Shown here in pieces: positions 1 to 8,667 of a stretch of DNA of 64,000 bases. The stretch's first letter is position 1. Every line of letters begins with the position of its first letter. Both the position numbers and the translations under genes were made by a program. This DNA comes from an uncultured Lachnospiraceae bacterium (lineage in GTDB: Bacteria > Bacillota > Clostridia > Lachnospirales > Lachnospiraceae), in contig CAJTTI010000008.1 of NCBI GenBank assembly GCA_910579225.1, forward strand, positions 62,001 to 126,000, in the 5' to 3' direction. The notes under the pieces were generated by a model. It searched no databases, was not told the DNA's origin, and was given only the letters and a program-made list of their open reading frames with translations.

Positions 1-239
1 GATATACTGTGCTTCTTCGGATCTGCTGGTTCTCCATCTATGTACAGCTCTCCCCTGGTGGGCATATAGATCCTTGTCAAAAGATTCAAAAATGTAGTCT
101 TTCCACAGCCCGTAGGGCCTACCACACAGAGAAATTCTCCCTTTTTGATATTGAAGGACACATCGTCCAGCACATGCAGATCGCCAAAATATTTTGTCAG
201 ATGTTCTACACGAACTTTGGTTTCATCATGTTTGTCCAT
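1..239 (-). CDS. ABC transporter ATP-binding protein (3' part beyond window)
   Basis: N-terminal 79 residues of an ABC ATPase that runs off the left edge. The start ATG is preceded by AGGAGG at a 6-nt spacing. A Walker A motif GPTGCGKTT lies around residues 37-45 after a typical N-terminal beta-sheet lead (VRVEHLTKYFG). It is the last visible gene of the transporter operon, 14 nt downstream of another ATPase gene, so the system may use two different ATPases with its two permeases, or this may be a second transporter. The family is well supported. The substrate cannot be read from this fragment, and the signature and Walker B motifs are outside the window. Confidence 0.85.
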   Translation of the reverse strand, partial: MDKHDETKVRVEHLTKYFGDLHVLDDVSFNIKKGEFLCVVGPTGCGKTTFLNLLTRIYMPTRGELYIDGEPADPKKHSI

Positions 240-253
240 ATTGTGCCTCCTGC

Positions 254-1021
254 CTAAAGTGCAAGGTCGGTATTCTCCGACACTTCCGAACGGATTCTCA
301 GGAACTCTTCATCCGTCATATTTCTTGGACGAGGCAAACCGGACAGATCATAGATCTGTTTCACTGCAGCCGGACATTTGCTGAGCAGCACAATCCGGTC
401 TGCCAGGAAGACAGCTTCCTCGATATTATTAGTTACAAAGATAATCGTTCGTTTTTCCTTCTCCCAGATTCGAAGGACTTCTTCCTCCATGGCATACCTA
501 GTCTGCGCATCCAGCTGTCCAAACGGCTCATCCATCAGAAGAATTTCCGGATTATTCGTATAAGCTCTTGCAATTCCCACACGCTGCTTCATACCTCCGG
601 ACAGCTCGTGGGGATAGGAATTTTCAAAACCGTTCAGCCCTACCAGGTTAATATATTTCTGCGCAATCTCTCTGCGCTTTTCTTTCTTCATACCTGCAAT
701 CTCCAGTCCGAATTCCACATTGGCCATAACGGTTCGCCAGGGCATCAGGTTCAGGGACTGGAACACCATCCCGATCCGCTTGTCACTTCCATGGATTTCT
801 TCTCCGTCCAGAAAGATCTTTCCTCCCACCGGCTTTTCCAGACCTGCAATCAGATTCATAAGAACCGTCTTGCCACAGTGTCCCGGACCAAGAAGAACCA
901 GAAATTCATTGTCATAGATTTCAAAAGACACATTGTCCACCGCATCTTTGACCCCATCTTTGACCACATAACTCTGACAGATATTTTCCAGTTTCAGTAT
1001 GATTTTTTTCTTCTCGTCCAT
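254..1021 (-). CDS. ABC transporter ATPase, nitrate/sulfonate/taurine (SsuB/TauB/NrtD) type
   Basis: 255-residue ATPase that would energise import through the two upstream permeases. Walker A is GPGHCGKT, where His replaces the more usual Ser/Thr or Asn. The signature is LSGGMKQRVGIARA and Walker B is ILLMDEPFGQLD, followed by a D-loop and the switch His region (IFVTNNIEEAV, where Asn stands at the usual switch-His position). An open frame extends further upstream to 1198, but that part is an antisense-like extension through the permease gene. The ATG at 1021 is chosen because the protein then begins like its family and an AAGGATGAT ribosome site precedes it. It overlaps the upstream permease gene by 28 nt, suggesting coupled translation. 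Confidence 0.9.
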   Translation of the reverse strand: MDEKKKIILKLENICQSYVVKDGVKDAVDNVSFEIYDNEFLVLLGPGHCGKTVLMNLIAGLEKPVGGKIFLDGEEIHGSDKRIGMVFQSLNLMPWRTVMANVEFGLEIAGMKKEKRREIAQKYINLVGLNGFENSYPHELSGGMKQRVGIARAYTNNPEILLMDEPFGQLDAQTRYAMEEEVLRIWEKEKRTIIFVTNNIEEAVFLADRIVLLSKCPAAVKQIYDLSGLPRPRNMTDEEFLRIRSEVSENTDLAL

Positions 1022-1812
1022 GGACAGATCATCCTTTCTGCAAATTGTGTAACAATGGCCAGTATGGCACCGACGATACCAATTGCCACCATACCAGTCA
1101 ATACCAGTGGCATATCCAGAGAATCCATACCCCGTGAGATCAAAAAGCCGATTCCCGCATCTGCTCCCAGCATCTCTGCAGCCAATACCACCATCCACGC
1201 CGCGCTGGTGGAGGTCCGTACACCTGCAAAAATGGCATCCAGTGCAGACGGAAGCGCAATCTTCAGAAGGCGCTGCCTTGAGGACGCATTAAATACAGTC
1301 CCCACATCCAGATACATTTTCTCCACATTACTCATACCAGCCTGCACATTCACAACAATGCTGGCAAGGGAGCCGAAGATTACGATCAACACTTTCGGGA
1401 ACTCTCCGATTCCAAACCAGAGTGTAATCAACGGAATCCAGGCAAGAGGGGGCACTGCACGGAAAGCATTAAACATAGGTCCCAGAAATGCTTTCGCTTT
1501 GGGATACCAGCCAATCAGCACACCGAAGGCAATTCCAAAGGTCCAGTCAAAAAGAAGCGCCAATCCGATTCTCCTGAGGCTGACTCCCACATGTCCGATC
1601 AAAGACAGCTTTTTCACAGGTTTTACAAATAACTTTATCGTTTTCTCCCATACATCTGCAGGAGACGGAAATCCGGAACCACCGGAAGATGCCAGAAGCC
1701 ATAGTCCGATCAGAAGAATCACAGAAACCACCGGCAAAATCTTATATAATATCTGCAGCTGCTTTTCCCGTATCTCGGCAGCGCTTAACATGGTGTTGTT
1801 TTTCTTTGTCAT
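994..1812 (-). CDS. ABC transporter permease, SsuC/TauC type
   Basis: 272-residue inner-membrane permease of the binding-protein-dependent transport family (BPD_transp_1). Several hydrophobic segments are visible, the first near residues 28-45 (VVSVILLIGLWLLASSG). The cytoplasmic EAA-type loop lies in the second half, around FNASSRQRLLKIALPSALD, with the conserved downstream Gly/Ala pattern. The ATG at 1812 is preferred over an in-frame GTG at 1824 because GGGGTGG lies 8 nt before it. It overlaps the preceding permease gene by 4 nt (ATGA-like junction). The two permeases are different enough to form a heterodimer, which is an inference. Substrate class (sulfonate, nitrate, taurine or aromatic acid) is from family resemblance only. 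Confidence 0.88.
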   Translation of the reverse strand: MTKKNNTMLSAAEIREKQLQILYKILPVVSVILLIGLWLLASSGGSGFPSPADVWEKTIKLFVKPVKKLSLIGHVGVSLRRIGLALLFDWTFGIAFGVLIGWYPKAKAFLGPMFNAFRAVPPLAWIPLITLWFGIGEFPKVLIVIFGSLASIVVNVQAGMSNVEKMYLDVGTVFNASSRQRLLKIALPSALDAIFAGVRTSTSAAWMVVLAAEMLGADAGIGFLISRGMDSLDMPLVLTGMVAIGIVGAILAIVTQFAERMICPWTRRKKSY

Positions 1813-2645
1813 AGTTTTTTCCACCCCAATACCACATTTTCCAGAAGATTAATCAGTGCCGAGATCAGAACGCCCAAAGCACCGATGACCACAATACCCA
1901 TAATGACCAGGTCAACACGTCCATAGGATCTTCCCATCAGTATCATATAGCCAAGACCGCTGGACGCTGCCAGCATCTCTGCGGCCACCAGTGTCGCCCA
2001 GGCATTTCCAATCGCAACCTTGATTCCTGCAAATGTCATGGTCATGGAAGATGGAATACCCACCTTCCAGAAAATCGTAAAGTAAGAGGCTCCGCAAGTC
2101 TTCCCAACATTTTTTAAAACTTCTTTTGTCTGTCGGATTCCTGTATAGGAATTGATCAGACAGGGAACAAAAGCTGCAAAGAACACAATAAATGCTTTCG
2201 CCTGCAGCCCTACGCCCATCCATACAATTGTCAGCGGTATCCACGATACCGGAGGAATCGGACGGATAATCTCGAAAATCGGACGGATAAAACTGTCAAA
2301 TCCCCGATACCAGCCCATCAGCCAGCCCAGAGGAATTCCAATCACAATTGCCAGTCCAAAACCGCAGAGTGCAATCTCCAGACTGGACCAGACATTTACC
2401 AGAAGAACCGCTCCGTCCGGATTCGGATCTGTAAATTTTACAATAAACAATTCAAAAATCTGAAGAACATCACATATCTTCTTCCTGTCCACAATCCCTG
2501 TCAGAGCCAGCACTTCCCAAATGACAAAGAAGAGCAGGATTCCGCTGATGGAAAGCATGGTATTCCGGAAAGTCTCTTTCTTCTTCTGGCTCTGCACCAG
2601 GCTCACTCGCTGCTCATTAGTCAGGACATTTGTCGTTTCGCTCAA
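1809..2645 (-). CDS. ABC transporter permease, SsuC/TauC type (TTG start)
   Basis: 278-residue permease paralogous to the next gene in the operon. Hydrophobic segments begin near residue 31 (LSISGILLFFVIWEVLAL). The region FIRPIFEIIRPIPPVSWIPL matches the conserved loop of SsuC/NrtB-type permeases, and the EAA-like loop is near KNVGKTCGASYFTIFWKVG. The start is read as TTG, since a GGGGGT ribosome site stands 6 nt upstream and the next in-frame ATG would cut off a plausible cytoplasmic N-terminus. A strong RNA hairpin lies between this gene and the upstream binding-protein gene. Confidence 0.87.
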   Translation of the reverse strand: MSETTNVLTNEQRVSLVQSQKKKETFRNTMLSISGILLFFVIWEVLALTGIVDRKKICDVLQIFELFIVKFTDPNPDGAVLLVNVWSSLEIALCGFGLAIVIGIPLGWLMGWYRGFDSFIRPIFEIIRPIPPVSWIPLTIVWMGVGLQAKAFIVFFAAFVPCLINSYTGIRQTKEVLKNVGKTCGASYFTIFWKVGIPSSMTMTFAGIKVAIGNAWATLVAAEMLAASSGLGYMILMGRSYGRVDLVIMGIVVIGALGVLISALINLLENVVLGWKKL

Positions 2646-2680
2646 AATTTACCCCCACTTTCTGCCTGTTCATCATAATC

Positions 2681-2727
2681 TACCAGCCCGGGAAACCTGC
2701 CGGAAACAGCAGGGTCCCGGGCTGGTA
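2681..2727 (-). other. intercistronic hairpin downstream of binding-protein gene
   Basis: Perfect 13-bp inverted repeat (2681-2693 with 2715-2727), with a further CCTGC/GCAGG inner stem. No U-tract follows on the minus strand, so it is unlikely to be a full terminator. It sits between the substrate-binding-protein gene and the permease gene, a position where such hairpins often protect the binding-protein mRNA and raise its level over the membrane components. The role is inferred; the pairing is directly visible. Confidence 0.75.
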
Positions 2728-2770
2728 AAGCTTACTTCATCATTGCCACTTCACATCATCAGTTCTGACG

Positions 2771-3961
2771 TTATTTGCCCAACAGTTCTTTGGCTGCCTG
2801 TGCCACAGACGGATCAATCCTCTGATCATCCAGATAGCGGGTACGATCTTCGTTGGTATATTTTCCCTCACTGATGAAGAAATCAAGACCTACCAGAATA
2901 TCTTTCTCTGCCTGAAGAAGCTCTCTGGAAGTATAAAGTCCTGCATCATCCGGACTGGTCTTTGTATAAAGTTCAATCCACTCGTCTACAGAAGGACCGC
3001 GGTACCAGTCCATAGTACGTTTTGCGATACTCTCATCACAAAGGAAACCTTCTTCATCACAATGATCCAGATACCATGTAGCAGCCTGCTCCATGTTTGC
3101 ATCTGACTCATAGCACCACTCTGCTGCTTTATGGAATACAATACATGCAGTTACCACCAGGTCAAAATGATTTTCCATCATGTCTTTTGTTGCAAATGTA
3201 CCGCAGGGCATACCGATATTCAGCTGTCCTGAGTCAGAGATTCGCACATAACCTGCATCTTCTGCAGACAGTGCAATGGCATTCCAGCAGCCAAGTACAT
3301 CGCCCGTACCACCGTTGAAGCCGGTCAGAGCGTTTGCGTTGTCCATGTTGATACTTTCCACATCTGCAAGCGTCAGTCCCATATTGTTCAGGTATTTTGC
3401 AAGAACTGCCTGAGCGGTCGTTCCCGCCGGATAGACGCATGCGGCGCCCTTCCAGAGTTCCGGGTTATCCGGATCTTTTGCAATCTCAGAATCTGCCCGG
3501 GCAAAGATTGCCAGGTTCTCTTCATAATCTGTAAGATCAACCAGAGAGAAGTCATAGCCATAAAGACCATTTGCCAGTCCGCCGAGTCCGCAGGAAGCCA
3601 TATCCCACTCTGCATTTGCCTCCATCATTGCCGGACCACCGGTAAAGCAAGTGTATTCTACATCAATATTCAATGCATCAAAAACGCCCAGATTATCTGC
3701 GAAAAGGAACGGATAGGAAAGAGGAGAACCGGTAAAGAATCCCAGTCTGAGTGTCTGACGCTCCTCAAACGGAGTCAGTCCCCAGGTCAGATCTTCTCCT
3801 GCAGACACGGTGCCTTCCGCAGCGTCATCGGATACATCTTCCGAATCGCTTTGAGCAGGTGCGGAAGACGCCGGTTCTTCTGTCTGATTTTCGCCCCCTC
3901 CGCAGGCTGCCAGCGAAACCGACATGGTCAGAGTCAGCAATAGTGCAAGTAACTTTTTCAT
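2771..3961 (-). CDS. ABC transporter substrate-binding lipoprotein, SsuA/TauA/NMT1-like
   Basis: 396 residues. The N-terminus is a lipoprotein signal (MKKLLALLLTLTMSVSLAAC) with lipobox LAAC followed by Gly-rich and acidic linker sequence, so the mature protein should be anchored to the outer face of the membrane. The remainder begins with LRLGFFTGSPLSYPFLFADNLG, the typical start of periplasmic-binding-protein type 2 folds used for nitrate, sulfonate or thiamine precursors. The ribosome site AGAGGT stands 7 nt before the ATG. An AAACGTTT operator lies about 55 nt upstream of the start. With the two permeases and ATPases downstream it completes an importer. The ligand is unknown. Confidence 0.88.
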   Translation of the reverse strand: MKKLLALLLTLTMSVSLAACGGGENQTEEPASSAPAQSDSEDVSDDAAEGTVSAGEDLTWGLTPFEERQTLRLGFFTGSPLSYPFLFADNLGVFDALNIDVEYTCFTGGPAMMEANAEWDMASCGLGGLANGLYGYDFSLVDLTDYEENLAIFARADSEIAKDPDNPELWKGAACVYPAGTTAQAVLAKYLNNMGLTLADVESINMDNANALTGFNGGTGDVLGCWNAIALSAEDAGYVRISDSGQLNIGMPCGTFATKDMMENHFDLVVTACIVFHKAAEWCYESDANMEQAATWYLDHCDEEGFLCDESIAKRTMDWYRGPSVDEWIELYTKTSPDDAGLYTSRELLQAEKDILVGLDFFISEGKYTNEDRTRYLDDQRIDPSVAQAAKELLGK

Positions 3962-4015
3962 TTGAATACCTCTCTTTCATTGATTAATTGAAAACTTCAG
4001 TTTCTACTGTTACAT

Positions 4016-4023
4016 AAACGTTT
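4016..4023. promoter_or_regulatory. LacI-type operator candidate AAACGTTT
   Basis: Perfect 8-bp palindrome AAACGTTT in the 75-nt gap between the LarA-like gene and the binding-protein gene. The same octamer lies in the divergent lacI promoter at 8573-8580 and upstream of the AI-2E-family gene at 33351-33358. The core resembles operators of LacI/GalR regulators (central CG in an A/T-rich palindrome). It suggests a second, internal control point for the transporter genes. No clear -35/-10 pair was found next to it. Confidence 0.5.
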
Positions 4024-4036
4024 CCGTTTTTGTATC

Positions 4037-5521
4037 TCATTCTCCGCAGCTATGACAGCCGTTGTAACCATCATACCCTTCTTCTTTCATGCAAAGATGC
4101 ACGGAACTAATCTTGTAAGTTTTCGGCAAAGCCAGAATATTCGGGTTGGGACCCGTATATTTTTTCTTCGCATCCTCCAGTGCTTCCTCAAAAGTAGCTC
4201 TCGTCTTCAGCCCCATACTTCTTGCAATTCCCGGCTCCTGCGCACCTACGATATAGATCGCCGACGTATTCATCTCCGCAATATGTCCGCAGGACATCAT
4301 GGAGAAACCATGGAACGGATGGAAAGCATTGGCAAAACGATATTTACGAATATATTCTTCATTGGTGGCAAAATACTCGCCGTATCGATTCATATCCGGA
4401 AGAATATTCATATAATCGTGCTGGAACATATCATGGAGTTCTCTCAGGTAAGGCCATCTCTCATCATGGAAGAACCCGTTGCAGATAGAAGAACAGATAA
4501 TTACACAATGATCACTCATGATCCGTCTGTGACGAATTACCTGTGCAGAAAGCGCCTGCATCATCTGAATAGGATTCGTCCCCATACCATCTCCATAATG
4601 GAAATTCTGTGGCATGCCAAATACCAGAATATCATATTTTTTCTCCGCCCAAGGAACGTATGTTCTCTTATCCGCGATCTTCCAGGATGCGGGCATCATT
4701 TCTTTGGCATAACCGGAAAAGACAGCAATCTGGCGGGAATATGTATCCAGGACCGCGTCGCAGCAGAAAAACTTCTTTCCCATACGCTTTTCCATATGCA
4801 TACCGATCTCATCAAATTTTGTACGCATCAGACTGTGACCCGACACCGGCGTAAAGTCTTCCCGATGCATGACATCCGGCACATGATGGGTGGCAATCGA
4901 ACGCCAGTGTGTGATGCCAGTAGAACAGTGTTTGTAACCACCGGAATATCCCCCATAGGGATTTCCCTGGGTATGTCCGATCAGAATCGAAACGTCCGAA
5001 TCGTACACGTATTTGTTCATAATGACCCGGTCACCACGCTTTGTACATCCCAGATCCACCAGATGTTCATAATCTTCTGAATCATGGCTGGTGATTTGGC
5101 CCGTATAATAAAATTCGTTAAACAGTTCATCTCCAAGAATCTGTCTTGCCTCCGGAACCGTCGCTCTTGGGTGAAGGCCGTTGGAAAAGATCAGAAGAAT
5201 ATCCTTTTTCTCCACTCCCGCCGCATAGAGTTCTTCCAGAATAACTTTGATTGAAACCTTCCGGTGAGAAGTCGGCTGACATCCACCTTTTACAATATCC
5301 GGAATCACAATCGTAACCGTGCTTCCCTTATGCGCCAGCTCCGAAAGCGGAGGCATGCCGATGGGGTTTCTGACCGACTCTCTGGTGGCCGCCACCAGGC
5401 TTTCCATATCCTGGGGCAGACATTCCGGATCCGGAACCGTTTCACCAGGGACAAACACGTCTGTATCATCCGGAAGATTGGCACTCATCATACCATGTCC
5501 ATACTCAAAATCCAGTTTCAT
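4037..5521 (-). CDS. LarA-like nickel-pincer-dependent racemase/epimerase family protein
   Basis: 494 residues, somewhat longer than lactate racemase LarA (about 425). Family traits visible in order: a phosphate-binding-like stretch LLIFSNGLHPRAT with the conserved His near residue 118; HDSEDYEHLVDLG; IGHTQGNPYGGYSGGYKH with a His and the SGGxK lysine expected to bind the pincer cofactor and substrate; and a C-terminal DUF2088-type half. LarA homologues interconvert stereoisomers of 2-hydroxyacids by hydride transfer with a nickel pincer nucleotide. Cofactor genes larB, larC and larE are not in the window and would have to lie elsewhere. It sits between a hydroxyacid dehydrogenase gene and the importer, so it may set the stereochemistry of an imported hydroxyacid. 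The substrate is unknown. Confidence 0.8.
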   Translation of the reverse strand: MKLDFEYGHGMMSANLPDDTDVFVPGETVPDPECLPQDMESLVAATRESVRNPIGMPPLSELAHKGSTVTIVIPDIVKGGCQPTSHRKVSIKVILEELYAAGVEKKDILLIFSNGLHPRATVPEARQILGDELFNEFYYTGQITSHDSEDYEHLVDLGCTKRGDRVIMNKYVYDSDVSILIGHTQGNPYGGYSGGYKHCSTGITHWRSIATHHVPDVMHREDFTPVSGHSLMRTKFDEIGMHMEKRMGKKFFCCDAVLDTYSRQIAVFSGYAKEMMPASWKIADKRTYVPWAEKKYDILVFGMPQNFHYGDGMGTNPIQMMQALSAQVIRHRRIMSDHCVIICSSICNGFFHDERWPYLRELHDMFQHDYMNILPDMNRYGEYFATNEEYIRKYRFANAFHPFHGFSMMSCGHIAEMNTSAIYIVGAQEPGIARSMGLKTRATFEEALEDAKKKYTGPNPNILALPKTYKISSVHLCMKEEGYDGYNGCHSCGE

Positions 5522-5566
5522 AAATTCATTAGCTCCTTTATTCTATATTCCACCTGACGCAACCCG

Positions 5567-6481
5567 TCAGGACAGTTTATCATAATGTCGACTGAAAACC
5601 TTATACAACGCACTGGTATCCTGCATGCCAAGTCCTTCTGCATGTGCAATTTCATTATACAGCTGTACTGTACCAGCAATTACAGACGGTGCGTCTGCCT
5701 CTTTCGCCATCTGCAGACCCAGCTTTGCATCTTTGATCAAAAGATCTACCGTAAACGCCGGCGTATCATATCCGTCATTCACAATACTTTTGCCCACTTC
5801 ACGGAAAAGCCCACTGACAGTGGCCGCCGAAGAACCTGCGACTGTATTGTAAAATACTTCTTTGTCAATTCCCACATGATCACAGATGGCCATAACCTCA
5901 GAGCTGATGGCATTGATACAGGAAAACATAAGCTGATTCAAAAGCTTCAGCGCATTTCCCGCTCCATGATCTCCTACAGCCACTGCATCGGACGCAAAGG
6001 TCAGAAGCACCGGCTTTACTTTCTCAAGCGCCTCTGGATTGCCACCGGTGGGAAGCATCCATTTTCCCGTAGCCGAAGGACGGCCGAGAATGGGACAGTC
6101 CAGATATACAGCGCCCGTCTCTTCCACTCCTTTTGCATTGATTCTCGTCGTCTGAGGATCCACTGTGCTGGTATCAATCACCACATGGTCAGAAGTCAGC
6201 CCTTCTTTTAAGCCTGCTTCTCCAAACAATACTTCCTGCAGCTGCACCGGTCCCGGCAGGGACATGAGAATCACTGAAGCATGTGCTGCCAGCTCTGCAG
6301 GAGTCAATGCAATCTCTGCCCCCATCTCCTTTGCGCTCTCAGCAGCAGCTGTAAATTTATCATAGGCCATCACTGAGAATCCTTTGTCCTGCATACTCTG
6401 AAGCATGCATTTTCCCATACGGCCGCAGCCAATCAGCCCAACTTTCTCAATCGGCTTTTTGGATCCTGTCCAAGATATCAT
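5567..6481 (-). CDS. NAD(P)-dependent beta-hydroxyacid dehydrogenase (3-hydroxyisobutyrate dehydrogenase family)
   Basis: 304 residues. The N-terminal Rossmann motif is VGLIGCGRMGKCML. The substrate-loop region is DCPILGRPSATGKWML (family form DAPVSGG). The catalytic lysine motif is GNALKLLNQLM near residue 179, followed by the all-helical C-terminal domain. The family oxidises or reduces 3-hydroxyacids and related semialdehydes such as tartronate, glycolate, sulfolactaldehyde and 3-hydroxyisobutyrate. The ATG at 6481 is chosen because AAGGAGGAG lies just upstream. The gene overlaps the upstream hydrolase gene by 35 nt. A short CCTGACG/CGTCAGG hairpin spans its stop codon (5553-5571). The exact substrate is unresolved. 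Confidence 0.85.
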   Translation of the reverse strand: MISWTGSKKPIEKVGLIGCGRMGKCMLQSMQDKGFSVMAYDKFTAAAESAKEMGAEIALTPAELAAHASVILMSLPGPVQLQEVLFGEAGLKEGLTSDHVVIDTSTVDPQTTRINAKGVEETGAVYLDCPILGRPSATGKWMLPTGGNPEALEKVKPVLLTFASDAVAVGDHGAGNALKLLNQLMFSCINAISSEVMAICDHVGIDKEVFYNTVAGSSAATVSGLFREVGKSIVNDGYDTPAFTVDLLIKDAKLGLQMAKEADAPSVIAGTVQLYNEIAHAEGLGMQDTSALYKVFSRHYDKLS

Positions 6482-8477
6482 ATAGAACTCCTCCTTCTGC
6501 GTCCTTCGGGACGTCAATATTTAACAGCTTAGACAATGTTGGCGCCACGTCTATGATACGCGCAGCAAACTTCCGCTCATACTTCGGCACGCCCGGACCC
6601 ACCATCAGCATACATGCATGCATATCGTGAAGCGTCGGCTCAGCCAGATGCACTCCTGTAAAATTACCACAGACTGCCGAATGGTCCATATTATTTTCTT
6701 TCATCACATCTTCCACAAGCTCCGGGAAATTCTTACAGAGAACTGCAGATTCATACAGCTCTTTGTTTGCAATGATCCGCTCCGAACCATCCCGGTACTT
6801 GATTGCCGACCGGTAGATAAACGGATGAGACATATAACCCGGTTTCCACGCATAGAGCACATCGCCCACCCGGTCGAAACCTGGCCCTTCATAGATTCCC
6901 AACCGTCCTGCTTCCTTCTTCTTCAATGCATATGCCACGACATTTTCTCCGGTCTCCGGATTGCGCATACTCATCAGGCAGTTGATAATTTCCTCCTGGA
7001 CTTTCTCATAATCTTCCGGTTCCACAATTCCGTGCGGATCGCGGCCTTTCAGATTGACGAAAATATGTGCATGACAGGGTTCCAGCGGATGACATTTAGT
7101 TTGCGTCCAGTCGATGGTCAGGTTGGACGGATCGTCAGTGGACAGATCCAGGTTGTATTTCAACAGCCCCGCCCGGGACAGATGTTCTTTCACGAATGGA
7201 TTCCAGTCCAGATGTGTCATGCCATGATCAGAGATCAATACCACATAAGTACTGTTCAGGTCTACCGCCTCCAGAATCCTGCCGATGTTTTTATCCACCT
7301 GGCGGTAAGTTTCCCGAATCATATGCCAGCAAAAAGGCGCCGTTTTCTCACTGTATACTCTGGAATTCGGTTCAATCCCTGCATAAAGCGCGTGTTCAAT
7401 ATGGTCAATGGTTCCCACCCAGGAGAATGCAAAATCCCACTCTTTGTGTTCCAGTACGTATTTGGTCGCCTTCCCCCACCAGTCTGCATGGAATCCCAGC
7501 TGTTCCAGATACAGGTCCGAACTCATCCAACCATCCATAAATGCCCATGGATCATCCACTTCCATATAAGTTCCTGCAACAGCCTCCACCTCTTTGCTGA
7601 GCGATGCCGGAACCGAATAAGGATCCGCCATGTTAATGGCACTTTGATATAATTTAAAATTCTTACCATCTTTATCAAGCTCCAGAATCTGAAAACGGAA
7701 CCGACCGTTTCTCTGGTAATCTCTTGCCTTAAAGTTCTTCGTAATCCAGGGCCCATACTCTCCCATGGCGATATCCGTAACTGCTTTTGACGCATCTTTA
7801 CTCTCGGAAATCAGCATCCGGTCATATCCATCTTCCGAAGACGCATAGACCAGCACCTGCATGGAATATCCTTCCACATAAGTGGGCGGAACCGTAATTT
7901 CAAATTCCAGACAGGGTTTTTTACTCTCTGGCAGATTACTCCAGTCTGCAGCCGGACGGGTCTGCACCTGTACCGCCCGCCCCGGAATCTGATTGCAGTG
8001 CAAAAGCTTATTGGAAAAGCATGCACTGGAAGACACATCCCAAAGAGGCATGAAAAAATAACGGAACGGAGGATTTAAAGAACCTGCAAGCTGGCATCCG
8101 TCTTCCTCAGAGATCATCCCCATAGGAAACGTCACCGGCCAGTTAATCATCGCTACTTTTTTGCCCATACGTCTGGCCACGTCCCACAGAGTCTCGCAGA
8201 GCACTTCACCCCGATCAAAAGAAGTATGCCAGTGATCCAGCTCTTCTCCTGGGTGTTTGACCATCAGACTTGGAACACCATTGGTACCAGAACCTGCCCC
8301 GCTGACAATCGCCGTCCAGGCGGCCGCCGTCAACGGAGGAAACACCGTTTCCAGCCTGGAAAATACACCCTGATTCAACAATTTCTCTGTATTGGGCATT
8401 ACACCTTCCGCAACGAACTTTTTCACAAGATCCGGCATGGCAGCGTCCAATCCCAAAAACAAGATTTTTTTGTTCAT
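6447..8477 (-). CDS. alkaline-phosphatase-superfamily type I phosphodiesterase/nucleotide pyrophosphatase-like hydrolase
   Basis: 676 residues, no signal peptide, so probably cytoplasmic. Superfamily landmarks: first metal ligand Asp11 in FLGLDAAMPD; a likely nucleophile Thr50 in PPLTAAAWTAI; DHIEH and SDHGM metal-binding motifs in the middle; and a distal metal His in HDMHACMLMVGPG. This pattern belongs to type I phosphodiesterases (AP2179/NPP-like), which cleave phosphomono- or diesters, pyrophosphates or phosphonates. The sulfatase motif CxPxR is not seen. The ATG at 8477 follows AAGGAGGAT. It is the first gene of the operon, directly facing the lacI-type gene. The family assignment is firm and the substrate is open. 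Confidence 0.8.
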   Translation of the reverse strand: MNKKILFLGLDAAMPDLVKKFVAEGVMPNTEKLLNQGVFSRLETVFPPLTAAAWTAIVSGAGSGTNGVPSLMVKHPGEELDHWHTSFDRGEVLCETLWDVARRMGKKVAMINWPVTFPMGMISEEDGCQLAGSLNPPFRYFFMPLWDVSSSACFSNKLLHCNQIPGRAVQVQTRPAADWSNLPESKKPCLEFEITVPPTYVEGYSMQVLVYASSEDGYDRMLISESKDASKAVTDIAMGEYGPWITKNFKARDYQRNGRFRFQILELDKDGKNFKLYQSAINMADPYSVPASLSKEVEAVAGTYMEVDDPWAFMDGWMSSDLYLEQLGFHADWWGKATKYVLEHKEWDFAFSWVGTIDHIEHALYAGIEPNSRVYSEKTAPFCWHMIRETYRQVDKNIGRILEAVDLNSTYVVLISDHGMTHLDWNPFVKEHLSRAGLLKYNLDLSTDDPSNLTIDWTQTKCHPLEPCHAHIFVNLKGRDPHGIVEPEDYEKVQEEIINCLMSMRNPETGENVVAYALKKKEAGRLGIYEGPGFDRVGDVLYAWKPGYMSHPFIYRSAIKYRDGSERIIANKELYESAVLCKNFPELVEDVMKENNMDHSAVCGNFTGVHLAEPTLHDMHACMLMVGPGVPKYERKFAARIIDVAPTLSKLLNIDVPKDAEGGVLYDILDRIQKAD

Positions 8478-8571
8478 ATCCTCCTTTATCCTTTCTTTTT
8501 TTGTACAAATTAATGATTGTTTACAACTATACCTTATCACTTGAATACATTTTTTACAATACTTTTTTACT

Positions 8572-8607
8572 CAAACGTTTGCATTCTCGTTTCTTTTGTT
8601 GTATAAT
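8572..8607 (+). promoter_or_regulatory. lacI-type gene promoter with overlapping operator
   Basis: TTGCAT (8579-8584), 17-nt spacer and TATAAT (8602-8607) form a good sigma-A promoter for the regulator gene. The palindrome CAAACGTTTG (8572-8581) overlaps the -35 box, so binding of a LacI-type protein would block the promoter: likely autoregulation. Because the region is shared with the divergent hydrolase operon, the same site could control both directions. No convincing divergent promoter was found on the minus strand. Confidence 0.7.
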
Positions 8608-8667
8608 ATCTTTATTGTTTAGTATTTAACAAATAAAATATTGTTTAATTTTCACAGGAGGCGTTTT

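Noticed and set aside
194..1852. Long plus-strand open frame of about 550 codons opposite the ABC transporter genes
   Set aside because: It lies antisense to two genes with clear ABC motifs, has no ribosome site or domain, and arises from codon bias on the other strand.
4052..5080. Plus-strand open frame of about 340 codons opposite the LarA-like gene
   Set aside because: Antisense to a well-supported family member; no start signals or motifs.
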